Source: Nemertoderma westbladi (taxonomy: Eukaryota; Xenacoelomorpha; Nemertodermatida; Nemertodermatidae). From it: a DNA stretch of 64,000 nt. Numbering within the stretch: the stretch's first letter is position 1; every line of letters starts with the position of its first letter. Made by a program: the position numbers and the translations under genes. Below are positions 31,801-42,326 of the stretch, piece after piece. A model generated the notes under the pieces. It searched no databases. It was not told the DNA's origin and worked only from the letters and a program-made list of their open reading frames with translations. Location: positions 1 to 64,000 of the forward strand of contig JAUCBJ010006629.1 in assembly GCA_032718475.1 (NCBI GenBank). Reading direction: 5' to 3'.

Positions 31801-34653
31801 TTATGAGAGTGACAGCACCGAGAGAGGAGGACATTGAGGGCAATGAAGCGCATGGTAACGCGACTGGGACGATTCCATACAGAATCTGCAGACGCAGCTA
31901 GAGGAGAGTTCATGGAACCCCCGGTTGTTCAGACACAGCTTGTGGTGAAATCCGTGGGCTGTCGCTCGCGCGACCAGGTGCCGGTTCTTCTGACCAGGCT
32001 TCTTCCACGTTGCCGAGGAGAAAGCTGGGCCATCGGAGTATTGTTCGGCGACAAAGTTTGCATCTCTCTCGGCACGAAACTCTCTGTATGCAGAGAGAGT
32101 CTCCACGTTAAACGCTCCTGGGAACTTAACGGCGAGGTCCTCTACAAACGAATTCTCGTTGAGGAGGCGCAGGCAAAGTGTCGAGGAGGCAGATGTGTGA
32201 AGCCCTAGCATTCGTTTGAGGTGGGTTGTTTTAATAATATCCAAATCTTTAAGATGCTGTAGCCGTAGATATTTACCAATTTCCTTAATTGCGTATGAAG
32301 CTATGGGGGAGATTTTCATTTGGAACACATTTATGCCAGTTTCAGTAGACAGTAGAGGTAGATTGTTAAGGGAGCCGATGACGCTACAGGCTGATTTCTT
32401 TTTTGCCTTTATGTGCTCGGTGAAACTCAAGGACGACTGAAGAGTGACCCCAAGATATTCATATTGATTAGCAATAATCACCGGTTTATTGTCGTAGTGG
32501 AACATATCGGTAGCGGCCAATCGGCCACCCCTTCTGAACTTTACAACCTTTGTTTTGACTAGATTTACACTCATTCCATTGGCTACACACCATTTATACA
32601 AAATGTCTAATACAAGTTGAATGTCTTCGCGGTTACTTGCATAGATTGCCAAGTCATCGGCATAAAATATAAACTTTATGAGGGCGACGGCGTTTCGAAT
32701 AGCATTGGCGAGGTTTGCGATGTATAAAATGAAGCAGGTTGGTGATAGGCAGTCCCCTTGTAAAACTCCACGTAATTGATTTATTATATTCGATAGTCTG
32801 AGGCCATCAAATATTCGGATTTTGTTATGAGTCAACGCCTTTATTAGGTTGTAAATCTTACCTCTGATGCCAAAATTGTGTAGTTTCCATAGTAGCACTG
32901 ACCTGCTGATTGAATCAAAGGCCTTTCGGAAATCGACAAACAAAACATAAGTATTTCGGTTCTTAGGGTTAGGGCTTTTCAGAGCTTCTGCGATATCGCT
33001 TATTAACTGACTAATGGCTCCCATTGTAGACCTTCCAGGAGTGAACCCGAATTGCTCCTGAGGTATCGAGGTCGGCGGGATATTAAAACGAATTCTCTTA
33101 TTTATTATGGATGTCAGGGTCTTAAGAAGTACACATAGAAGTGCGATCCCTCGGTAATTGTCAGGATTTGTTATGGTTCCTTTTCCCTTGTAGAGTATAA
33201 TGATAAAGCTTTCGAGCCAAATACAAGGCAGAGTTCCTACATTTAAACAGGCGTTGTATATCAGAGTGAGGAAAGTTAGGATGATAGGCAGCCCTTGCTT
33301 CAGATGCTCGTAAAATAGTCGATCGGGTCCACTGGCTTTATTGTTTGCAGCCTCATTGATTACTGATTTAATTTCAGCCCCTGTGATTGGTTCGTTAAAC
33401 CATTCCTGTTCAGTCCTTTCCTGCTCTGTAGTGTAAGGTATATTTGGGCAGTCCGGGGGATCATTGGCGCAGCCTAGGAGATCTTCGAAATGTGTTTCTA
33501 GTTGACCAGCTTCGATGGGAGCCACTGTGGGTTTGCGGTCTCGGAAGAGATCCCAAGGTTTAACTTCAGCTTTACTCAGCTTCTCAGTCAATTGTTGTTC
33601 CTCGAATAATTCGCGTTTACTCTTTATAACCAGTTTATATTGTTTCCGTAATTCCCAAAAGCGTTGTTTATTATTATCCGACTCATTCCGTTTTGTCATT
33701 GCTTCTACAAGACTGGCCTTGAGAACTTTACATTCTGCGTCGAACCATGGTTTATTAGAGTGTTTATGTGAGCATTTCGGTACAGTTGAGTTTACTATGG
33801 CATTGGTTAGTAGTTCGTTAGCCGCATCCAGATCATTGTTATTTATTGACTCAATAATTACTTCCCCATGTAAGTTAGATATGAGTTGATTGACATCTAA
33901 CTTCCTACCTAGCTGAGAAGGTCTACCTCTCATTATTAGACCATTATTAGGCGACGGGAGATGAAGAGTAACTGACGCGCGTTGGTGTTTTCGTATGGGA
34001 TCGTTTTTTATTGAAACTATCGGGATACATTGGGGAACAGCACCAGGATATTTAATGTAGAGTATATCAATAGCACTTTCACCTTGCGGGGAAACATAAG
34101 TTGATACATCATTATCGTTAAGAATGATAAATCCGAGGTTTTGTAAGTGGTCAGTTAGTTCCAATCCACGGGTTCCCGAGTCCAACCGGCAGTTGAAGTC
34201 ACCACCGATTAGAATAGACCTGGAGCTATCAGTGTGCGATAGCGAATGGTTGACATCCAGAATAATATCTGCAATTTGTGTGACAGGTACGAAATAATAA
34301 ACGATGAAGAATGCTATATCTGTTTTAACAATTATACATGAGTCGTTCTTGTAAATCAGCGAGGGGTTGAGCTCTGGCTTTGCGAGAGTAATCAACCCGC
34401 CCGTGGGCCGCCCTCGTGTTGGCTTTGTTGCAGGTTGTACAAAGGAGTAATATCCCTCGCAATTGACGGAGTCCTCTACCCATAAGGATTCTGTAAGTAG
34501 TATAACATCATCGCCCCTGTATAGCTCACGTCCCGTTAGACATTTAGATACATATTCAAATCCTTCAATATTCCAGAGGGAAACATTAATGTTTTGACTC
34601 TTATTATTAATGGATGCATTGGAGTTGTTTCTTAGAGTTGTTGAGTCGGACTG
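31801..34653 (-). CDS. LINE A ORF2: endonuclease and reverse transcriptase
   Basis: The open frame of about 950 codons begins after TGA at 34654-34656 and has no early in-frame ATG, so it may be 5'-defective or depend on an upstream frame. An apurinic-like endonuclease occupies the first 300 residues: LWNIEGF, LLTESLW with the catalytic Glu, GGDFNCRLD, SAIDILYIK. The reverse transcriptase follows with NYRGIALL, QFGFTPGRSTMGAI, FVDFRKAFDSI, GVLQGDCLSPTCF and FYADDLA, all catalytic Asp present. The C-terminus has TAHGFHHKLCLNN and a knuckle spaced C-x2-C-x8-H-x3-C. It would nick DNA and prime reverse transcription there. The style suggests the I/Ingi or R1-like side of LINE diversity; clade assignment is tentative. 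The catalytic core looks intact. Confidence 0.85.
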   Translation of the reverse strand, partial: QSDSTTLRNNSNASINNKSQNINVSLWNIEGFEYVSKCLTGRELYRGDDVILLTESLWVEDSVNCEGYYSFVQPATKPTRGRPTGGLITLAKPELNPSLIYKNDSCIIVKTDIAFFIVYYFVPVTQIADIILDVNHSLSHTDSSRSILIGGDFNCRLDSGTRGLELTDHLQNLGFIILNDNDVSTYVSPQGESAIDILYIKYPGAVPQCIPIVSIKNDPIRKHQRASVTLHLPSPNNGLIMRGRPSQLGRKLDVNQLISNLHGEVIIESINNNDLDAANELLTNAIVNSTVPKCSHKHSNKPWFDAECKVLKASLVEAMTKRNESDNNKQRFWELRKQYKLVIKSKRELFEEQQLTEKLSKAEVKPWDLFRDRKPTVAPIEAGQLETHFEDLLGCANDPPDCPNIPYTTEQERTEQEWFNEPITGAEIKSVINEAANNKASGPDRLFYEHLKQGLPIILTFLTLIYNACLNVGTLPCIWLESFIIILYKGKGTITNPDNYRGIALLCVLLKTLTSIINKRIRFNIPPTSIPQEQFGFTPGRSTMGAISQLISDIAEALKSPNPKNRNTYVLFVDFRKAFDSISRSVLLWKLHNFGIRGKIYNLIKALTHNKIRIFDGLRLSNIINQLRGVLQGDCLSPTCFILYIANLANAIRNAVALIKFIFYADDLAIYASNREDIQLVLDILYKWCVANGMSVNLVKTKVVKFRRGGRLAATDMFHYDNKPVIIANQYEYLGVTLQSSLSFTEHIKAKKKSACSVIGSLNNLPLLSTETGINVFQMKISPIASYAIKEIGKYLRLQHLKDLDIIKTTHLKRMLGLHTSASSTLCLRLLNENSFVEDLAVKFPGAFNVETLSAYREFRAERDANFVAEQYSDGPAFSSATWKKPGQKNRHLVARATAHGFHHKLCLNNRGFHELSSSCVCRFCMESSQSRYHALHCPQCPPLSVLSLS

Positions 34654-35018
34654 TCAATTAGAGTTGATCACTGCCCCTCTTTGATCATCGCGTCGTCTGA
34701 GCCCGAACGATTCACTGAATGAATTTATGAATTATTGAATTAATATTGAGTTAATGAATTATTATATATAATTTATTATTAATGAATAATAGCTAAGGGA
34801 TCTGTCTGGGTGGTGACACAGTCAGTATTCGGTTTGTGAAGGTATTTTGTCGGTGGTGTTGCTAAGTCTTACAGTTTGTGACTTGCAGTCTTACAGAGTC
34901 TTACAGAATATTTAAGGATTTGTAAATTGGTGCAGCGCGCGACTGATAATGATTAAAAGTTATGGCTCGAACTATTTTGTTAACTTGCACTTTGATTTTA
35001 GCAGTATATGCGTGGTGG
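34654..35018 (-). other. LINE A leader, proximal part
   Basis: Non-coding between the shared leader block and ORF2. A short frame directly upstream of the TGA, containing SFGLRRRDDQRGAVINSN, lies in the same frame as ORF2 but is too short to judge. Confidence 0.4.
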
Positions 35019-35253
35019 TGTTCGCGCTTTCAGACCTATAGCAGTTTAACCTGCCAATTTTAAATGTCCTTTTTATTATGAATCGACTTTAGCCCTTACC
35101 AATTACCTGGTGTACTGAAGTTACATCTGCCGAAGCCAGTCCGTGTGCGGCGTATGACCCACAGTGTGGGAGACTGGATTCGGGTTCATTAGGAAGTATT
35201 GCGGTGTAGACCTACTGTATTATTCGATTGATCGCTACTATATAATCTCTGAC
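35019..35253 (-). promoter_or_regulatory. Shared LINE 5' leader, copy in LINE A
   Basis: 235 bp homologous to 40111-40344 (LINE B) and to its duplicate at 42722-42955. On the sense (-) strand CCGAATCCAGTC pairs with GACTGGCTTCGG. Inside this stem a second helix (CCCAC with GTGGG) forms; in LINE B its place is taken by CCCG with CGGG. This suggests a conserved RNA structure at the 5' end, where LINE internal promoters and translation signals sit. Confidence 0.6.
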
Positions 35254-35428
35254 AACTATATTATTATATTATATTATTATTATTTTCATACAATGTTTAT
35301 ATAGTAAGAAACATGTACAACAGAGTAAATACTAGCACAAAGAATTAACAAATACAATTAGGCCTAAGTATAATAAGCAATAATATACACAGAAATTCGT
35401 AATAGAAAATACGAAAAAATTCGTATAA

Positions 35429-36556
35429 CTAGTCCCCACACACTGAATTTATAATTAGATCGATCTCATCACGGTTAAAACCCAAAATATCGATTTCATT
35501 ATTGCTGTAATTAAGTAGTTCTTTAATTAATTGAATAGCGCCCGGATCCCCGTTTTTATACCACTTTCTTGATGCTACCTGCTTGGACATGAGCTTCAGT
35601 AAGTTCAACTCTTGACAAAAGTTTCCAATGCGGAGGAAGTTAACCCCACTGACTGTTCTACAATCCGGCAGAGAGACACTCGCGAGAAATCTGACACATA
35701 ATTTATTGCTGTTGAGGAGAGACTGTGCAAAAGAAACAAACCGGCTGCAAATCATTGACATCGGATGCGGAAAAGTACACAAACCCTCCACAATATAACA
35801 ATGAGTTTTGTAGGGAAGGTTGTAGACCGTACGGACATTAATATTCCACGCGTGGCCCACACGCTGCGCTCCCTCTGGCCAGATATCCCACAAACTGCTA
35901 CCATACAAACACATCGCATATCTTCTTTGTATTTCAAACAAACACGATGGATATGAGAATGAAAATTCCTGGTGTAAACTCCGTAATTTGCCTATAAATT
36001 GTCCTCTCTTACGAGTCATGTCTTGATCAAAGCTGCAGTTATAATCAACAACATTGCCAAGGTGCATCGCCTTCTTCACCCACGGAAGCTTAACTCCATC
36101 AAGTTTAACGTTATTACTAGGCTCAGACCAACGTTTTACAAACGGGATACACTTTGATTTGCTTTTTGCTGGGTCACTATCGCGGCTGAATTTTAATTTG
36201 TGTTTCAAAGAGAATTCCTCACAAATCGAGATCATAAATTGTAGACCAACTATTGTAGGACATAATAACAATAAGTCATCGGCATTTGCCAATACACCGA
36301 AATACACTGAACTGCAACCAACCTTGGACTTACGAAGAGCCACAATCAGTTTGTCTACAATGATACAAAAAAGAACCGGCGAGGCTACCGAACCCTGCCT
36401 GACGCCATTCGAAACCAAAAAAGGATCCGATAAATTGTTACCCCGGCATTTAACACAACATGACTGTTCCTTGTACATCCACAGAAGCACCCTTACAAAC
36501 AAAACCGAAAAACCTTTCTTTAGTAACTCCATAAATAATGTTACCCAATCCATCAT
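35429..36556 (-). pseudogene. LINE B ORF2, C-terminal part of reverse transcriptase
   Basis: 375 codons that continue the reverse transcriptase after a one-base frameshift around 36575, where the motif A region is split between frames. It contains VSNGVRQGSVASPVLFCII (motif B) and VLANADDLLLL, in which the usual aromatic residue before ADD is Asn. A Cys-containing tail with LPYKTHCYIVEGLC follows, as in CR1/L2-like elements. The Y-to-N change and the frameshift suggest a dead copy. Confidence 0.8.
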
Positions 36557-38511
36557 ATCGAACGCTTTCGATAAATCAAGAAAACACCCATAGACTGGGG
36601 TAGAGAACCGCGAATAATGCGAAATGACTTCTTTAGCAGTCCATGTACTGTACAGCTGGTGGTACTCGAACCTTTTTGAAAGCCAAACTGAAGTTCATCT
36701 ACAAGAACTCTGTCCCCTTGAGAAAGTAGCATTACCCACTCAAACACCTTAATAAGTAGTGAAGATAACGCTATTGCCCGGTAATTATTTGATTTACTGA
36801 GATCACCCAAATTGTCTTTAACCAATGGAACAAGAGAACAAGTTAGAAGGTACTTAAGGACAAACCCATGAATGAGGAAGCTATTGAACATTGTCGCAAT
36901 GTGTGCGTGTAGTAATTCTCCTCCATTAATCAGACAGTCAGAATTAAAATCCAAAAGAACATCAGATTTCGAGTGTTTCAGTTTGAGTATAGCTGCTCTG
37001 ACAAGTTCTGGAGTGATTTTATCCGAATCATGAACGGAGTAGCTGCTCAATTTAACAATAATTTCCTGGTCTAGCGCATTACTATCTGTACCATATTCCT
37101 GGTTGAATAGCCTCGAGTAAATCGATGCAAAATTACCTGCAATCCCCTTACCATCTGCAATTCCATCAATGGTGCTGCTCAGCATACCGCATTTACGCCC
37201 ACGCAAATTCTTTATCATACTAAAAATATCATTATTATTATCCAGGCACGCTTGTGAAAATTTATCTCTCTTTACTGTATCACTCGACTTTTTTAGACGA
37301 CGTACCGCATATTTATATTGTGCTCTTGATGAACAACGTAAATAAAACAAATTACCGTTATTTGCATCTGGTTTACCAGCTGCACACCACATATTATGCC
37401 AGAACATGGCTTCCGTTTTATACGGCTTCACATAATCATTCCACCCCGGCCATTGTTTATTATTTGAAGCACCTGATACCTGTAAACAATTACATGCTGC
37501 TTTATCAATAGCATCTAACACCTCAAAACAATAACATTCTAAATCAATTGTGTGATCTGGGTTGTCACATAAAATATTGCTACACTGGCTACATTCTAAA
37601 TTAAGATTACTGAGTGAATTATTTAAACAACTAATAAAATTTTCCTTTTCTGTATCATTTGCCTTTTGAAAATTAGGCTTCCGTTTATTCACGTTGTCTA
37701 ATACATCGGGTACAGAATTTATATGAACGTAATTAAATTGTGCATAAATAGGGCTATGGTTAGATAAATTATCTCCCGAATGCACAACCCCACAATCTGA
37801 CACATTATCAATAAGAGTACTCGAACACATAAAACGATCAATTAGCGATGTACTTATGGTGTTGTTGGCACAAAACATATATGTATAATCTACCTCGTGG
37901 AAGTCCCATATGTCTACAAGACCAATCTCATTGAAAAATGATTGTACTGTACGAACATGTGCCGTGGATCGCACAAAATCGGTATTCAAATCTCCCGCTA
38001 GCAATGTAAGGGGCGAACCGTTGTTATTTAAAACTGTACGAATGTCGTTCAATATTATCAAGAGTTCATCTGACACTGTATCACATAACTGTGGATCAAC
38101 AGGAAAATACGCATTTAACAAAAGCAATGGGTTACTTTCACCGGGCAAACATAACTGAACAGCCTGCAAACGATAATTACCAGTTTTTACTGTATTAACA
38201 TTAATAAATTTCATCAATTCTCTTTTAATAAATATACATAGTCCTCCTACCGGACGACCACGTTGCTGCTCATTACGATAGACCGCAGGTTCTATAGCAC
38301 AATAAAACTCAGAAAATGCATTACGTATTCGATAACTGTTGTCTTTTAAAATAAAATGTTTCTGCAAACAAATGATATCCGACCCCAACGAAAGCACCTT
38401 CAAAAAGTCAATTTTATTATCTGCAAAACCTGTGCTGTTGTACGAGACAAATTTAAGTTTACTAAAACTTAGACTACTATTAGGTTCAGTTAATGGTGGT
38501 GGAGTAGCCAT
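36553..38511 (-). pseudogene. LINE B ORF2, endonuclease and N-terminal reverse transcriptase
   Basis: 652 codons from an ATG at 38511. The endonuclease spans about residues 15-270: VSYNSTGF, IICLQKHF, LLAGDLNTD, SLIDRFM and LSNHSPIY. In active relatives the second motif is LQEH and the last is SDH; here the catalytic Glu is Lys (AAA for GAA) and the Asp is Asn (AAC for GAC). Both are single G-to-A changes on the sense strand. The reverse transcriptase begins with NNYRAIALSSLLIKVFE and LQFGFQKGSSTTSC, a CR1/L2-like style, and the frame is lost just before motif A. Confidence 0.8.
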
Positions 38512-39715
38512 GATGTGATATATACAAGCGATAATAATACTATGCCATAAAAAAGTTTGAACGTTTGATCGACGTTTGAACTAGGATAGAATACATACTT
38601 GCGAACACACACTCCCGCAGGCCAAATTTCTGGATTCAGCAACTCCTCTAGTTTATCGACCGAATAAGAAACCCGGAAGCTCATCATGCGCGCATCATCG
38701 TGAGACATTTTTACAATATCTTTCTCTGTAACGGTAATGTTACTGAACTTGAGATCTTCTACGATATCAGCTGCTGTAGTACCTCGTTGCAATCGGAAAA
38801 CAAACACCGAGCCCGGAGCGGCTTTAGATCTCAAGGATGAACTACCGCCGGGACCGGATTTACTCTTTGTGCCCGTGCCCATAACGTACTCCGGTCGCTG
38901 GCGTCTTCTCTGAACCAACTGAAAGGGAAGTTTGTTGTCTTTATCCTCCGGATTGCGCGACGGCGACAGCCGCGGACGTTTGCTACTCTCATTCCTGTCG
39001 CCCTGGGGGGCTACGGTATTTGGAATACCTCGAGATCTCCCACTTTGTCCACGGGTTGGCGTTACGTACCGACGTGGACCACCCTGTCTTGGCGACATCC
39101 CTTGGAGGTGCTGCGTAACATCAGCATACAGCGGGTAGCTGGTGGTGGCGCTAATGACAGAATGACCCTGGTCCATGGGGACCATAACCTGGCAAGGGAG
39201 GCGGTAACACCCCTGTCGAAGGCGTTCCCCACCCGGATCGCGAGATGGTAATCTTAGAATCAATACTAGATATTGACTCTTTCATCTTGTCAACCTTTTC
39301 ATCCAACAATGATAACCTACTTAGCACTTCAGTTTCTGAAATACTTGACCCAGAACCCATACCGGTACCGGCACAACCAGATTCATATAAGGCCACCCCG
39401 AAACGCGGGAGGGACAGGGCCTCTAATACCCCCTACAGCGATAAATGGCAACAGCCCATCTTTATCGAGATCAACCATTCTCTCCCAAGTGTCCTTCAGA
39501 TTGGCTTGGGCTGCGGTCCTCTCAGCAGACTCACGACGAGAAACCATCTCCAACCCCACCTTCTCATAGAGTGCGGACTTCGCCTGCAAAATTTCTTCTG
39601 GAGTAAATCTCGCTAAACATAACTCGATACACGCAGCGTGCATTTGCGAACTCAAACCTTGTAATAACACAGTTAGGCAGGAGTTTATAATAAATCCATT
39701 TGCATCAATATCCAT
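38490..39715 (-). pseudogene. LINE B ORF1 (RNA-binding protein), frameshifted
   Basis: Three frames in succession: 39715-39433 (MDIDANGFIINSC, a helical N-terminus), 39396-39151 (a leucine-heptad stretch, SRLSLLDEKVDKMKESI) and 39263-38490. The last has a basic Pro/Ser/Arg-rich linker and a C-terminal domain with VFVFRLQRGTTAADI, DARMMSFRVSYSV and PEIWPAGVCVRKYVF, the RRM-like ORF1p pattern of CR1/L2-type LINEs. ORF1 overlaps the ORF2 start by 22 bp. Coiled coil plus RNA-binding domain is the usual arrangement for binding the element's own RNA. Confidence 0.7.
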
Positions 39716-40110
39716 AATCTGAAGATATTGGTCAGGCAGTCAGGTATTAATCAGGCAGTCAGTACGCAAGTAGATTAAGAGTTAGCAGTAAATCAGTATG
39801 AGCTATTTCGATACAACAAGCCGTTAAAAATCGTCTATTTCGCAATATTTAGCCTCCTCCGTCGGCTTTATTTTTCGTCTTTGGAATGAAATCTAGATAT
39901 AATTAGATCCGCCTTCATCTGCAGATTCTGAATCTGAAACCCGTTGAAAATTTCACCAAGAACTTCCGGAGATATTATCAAAATTGTAAATTAAAATATA
40001 AAATAAAAATAAAAAATAATAAAAAATAAAACGTGTGAATTTTTGTGACGTAAATCGCTATAATTCTAATGTTTTTTTTTACTAAATTCTAGAATATTAA
40101 ATATGGGTAA

Positions 40111-40344
40111 TGTTCGCGCTTTCAGACCTTTAGCAGTTTAACCTGCCAAATCTATATGTCTTCTAGGTTATAAATCGACTTTAGCCTATGACGAGTATTT
40201 GTTACACTACATTAGCCGAAGCCAGTCTATGCGCGACCATTCACCCGCTGGATATACCCGGGAGACTGGATTCGGAAGCTTTGACCTTATTGCGGTGTAG
40301 GCCTACTGTATTATTCGACTGATTGTTAATATATAATCTCTGAC
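40111..40344 (-). promoter_or_regulatory. Shared LINE 5' leader, copy in LINE B
   Basis: 234 bp homologous to 35019-35253. The outer stem CCGAATCCAGTC/GACTGGCTTCGG is conserved, while the inner helix differs in sequence but can still pair. Starts of both LINEs coincide with the end of this block. Confidence 0.6.
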
Positions 40345-41330
40345 CAATATTATTCACTTTCGGGAAATATTAACAGTTCCTTTAGGACGTGGCGCTCTAA
40401 ATATGTAAACAGAGTTATGACTTACACTAGACACAACGGGATGGCTATGGATTCACGTATAAAGCGCATTCTTTAGGAGATGCTTCGTTATCAGTCACAA
40501 TCATGCACACTACCGCACAAGGCTGCACACCGATCTGCCGACATTCACTAAATTTAGTCACATATAAAGAGAACAACGACTGACTCATGTAGTGCCTATG
40601 AAATAGCATTAGATTCACTCCAAAACCAATATAATGTAAGTCGCAATTGTTATATGTAACAGGTCTCTCACCTTCAGTATATCAAGAAGATTGGGGGTTT
40701 TATAATTATTTATCGATATTGTCCCATATAATAATCTTCCATCAACTGATATAATTAATAAGAATAACCGACAGTAAATAGCAGTAAAAATGCGGTGTTT
40801 GTAGTTGACAATATGATTTGCATTGATAAGATTAGGATATGTTAGTTAGTTAGAATTGAATTGATAACGGTTATACGTTTCTATGACCAAAGCCTACTAA
40901 TGTTTGGCTAAAGCCTGAAAAACACAGAAATTCCAAAGCCGGTCTTCTGGCATCAGGAAAAAATGTAAACATAAACAGTAATGCATTGCGCGATTTCCCG
41001 GAGGTTTCTGTACAAATAACAGGAGAATCGCTCTGATTGGTTGTCCGAACAAAGAAACAAAGGAAAAGCTATACATGTACATATCAGCTGTTAGCCGTCG
41101 TCATAGTAACTACACTGTGTCAAGAGGATTTTAGCGTATTGCGACATAAAATTGCTAGTTATGTCCGCTAAAGTACACATACAGAAGAAATGGCTTTTTA
41201 TGTTCACTAAAACACCGGTACAGTAAGGAAACGGCTTTTTATGTCCGTTAAACCAACTACAGAGTACTTTGCGGGGAAAATAACCAGCTAATTCCGCAAA
41301 AGCTTTTACACCGCTCCCAGAAAATGGGAT
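40345..41330. other. Non-coding flank of LINE B
   Basis: No gene recognised. Repeated exactly at 42956-43941 by the tandem duplication. Includes GGCTTTTTATGTCCGTTAAA-type repeats (ATGTCCGCTAAA, ATGTTCACTAAA) near 41160-41260. Confidence 0.5.
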
Positions 41331-41334
41331 TTAA

Positions 41335-42044
41335 GGGGGGGGTACACCATTTTGGTCTAAAATATGTCGAAATTTTTTTTATGGTCTATTACAATGCACC
41401 ATTGAATGGTGTTTCCAAATCTGAAAACCGCTATTTAATAGCTCTTTTAGATTTCAAGTTATGTAAATTTCAATTTACGGAATCCTATTGAAATTACTAT
41501 TACTATGTATAATGAAAGGTCGATTATCTCCAAATATTTTTTTCATGAAATTGTCAACTTCAAAACCCTACTACTTCTACAATTTTTGAGTAATTAGTCT
41601 GAAACTTCCTGTGGGTGTCTAGATAGCCACCCTGCATAAAAGTATCAGGCAACTTTTCGAAATTTTTTGTTAATAAAATTTAATACTATTTATAAAAAAC
41701 CTAAAAATTTGCATAAATTTGCAGCGCCACCTAGCGGTGCAGAATTATTTTAACAAAATTTCGCCTGATTGTTATGTTGCCCCATCTTTGATCTATCATA
41801 TAAAAAAACTTTCATGTGATTAGGTTTAAAACTGTAAAAGCCTTAGGGTTTTAAGCGCAACCAAGTTTTTTTTGTTGTTAACTAGTATTAACTAATATTA
41901 AATAGCGAAAAAAAAAATTTTCTGACTTGTCATGTAGAATAGCATCTTAGGCACCTATATGCCAAATTTTAGCCAAAATCAAACAATTTTGAAACGCTGA
42001 GAGTGATAAATCGAAGAGTTGTCCGAAAATGGTGTACCCCCCCC
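41335..42044. mobile_element. TTAA MITE, copy 2 (right target site lost)
   Basis: 710 bp, about 97 percent identical by eye to the MITE at 27549-28259 and in opposite orientation. Left flank TTAA at 41331-41334. The right end runs straight into CTACAGCG instead of TTAA because the duplication junction lies in its terminal C-run. Confidence 0.9.
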
Positions 42045-42326
42045 TACAGCGATAAATGGCAACAGCCCATCTTTATCGAGATCAACCATTCTCTCCCAAG
42101 TGTCCTTCAGATTGGCTTGGGCTGCGGTCCTCTCAGCAGACTCACGACGAGAAACCATCTCCAACCCCACCTTCTCATAGAGTGCGGACTTCGCCTGCAA
42201 AATTTCTTCTGGAGTAAATCTCGCTAAACATAACTCGATACACGCAGCGTGCATTTGCGAACTCAAACCTTGTAATAACACAGTTAGGCAGGAGTTTATA
42301 ATAAATCCATTTGCATCAATATCCAT
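42045..42326 (-). pseudogene. Duplicated LINE B ORF1 N-terminal fragment
   Basis: Identical to the first 90 or so codons of ORF1 (MDIDANGFIINSC...), then runs into the MITE end. No ORF2 follows, so the fragment is a by-product of the duplication. Confidence 0.85.

Larger units (their letters stand above)
31640..35253 (-). mobile_element. LINE A (non-LTR retrotransposon)
   Basis: Minus-strand element: leader from 35253, ORF2 34653-31801, and a 3'UTR with CCCCGGCTGGGGGTGTAT near 31675 followed by an AT-rich tail. The 3'UTR block matches that of the LINE fragment at 675-1217 (CCCCGAGTGGGGGTGTAT). No ORF1 is seen in the 600-bp leader. The leader's first 235 bp (35019-35253) are homologous to the leader of LINE B. 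Confidence 0.8.
35254..40344 (-). mobile_element. LINE B (non-LTR retrotransposon)
   Basis: Minus-strand element lying directly upstream of LINE A in the same orientation. It has a 5' leader (40344-39716), a frameshifted ORF1 (39715-38490), a frameshifted ORF2 (38511-35429) and a short 3'UTR. Its 3' end abuts the 5' end of LINE A. Its first part is included in the 2,611-bp tandem duplication. Confidence 0.8.
39434..42044. repeat. 2,611-bp tandem duplication, first copy
   Basis: Matches 42045-44655 at a constant offset of 2,611 bp with no indels or substitutions noticed. The unit holds the LINE B ORF1 N-terminus, the LINE B leader, 1 kb of flanking DNA and a complete TTAA MITE. The breakpoint joins the MITE's terminal C-run to a CCCCC in ORF1. 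Confidence 0.93.

Noticed and set aside
40897-41082. 61-codon minus-strand ORF (repeated at 43508-43693)
   Set aside because: Identical only because of the recent duplication; no domain and no supporting signals.
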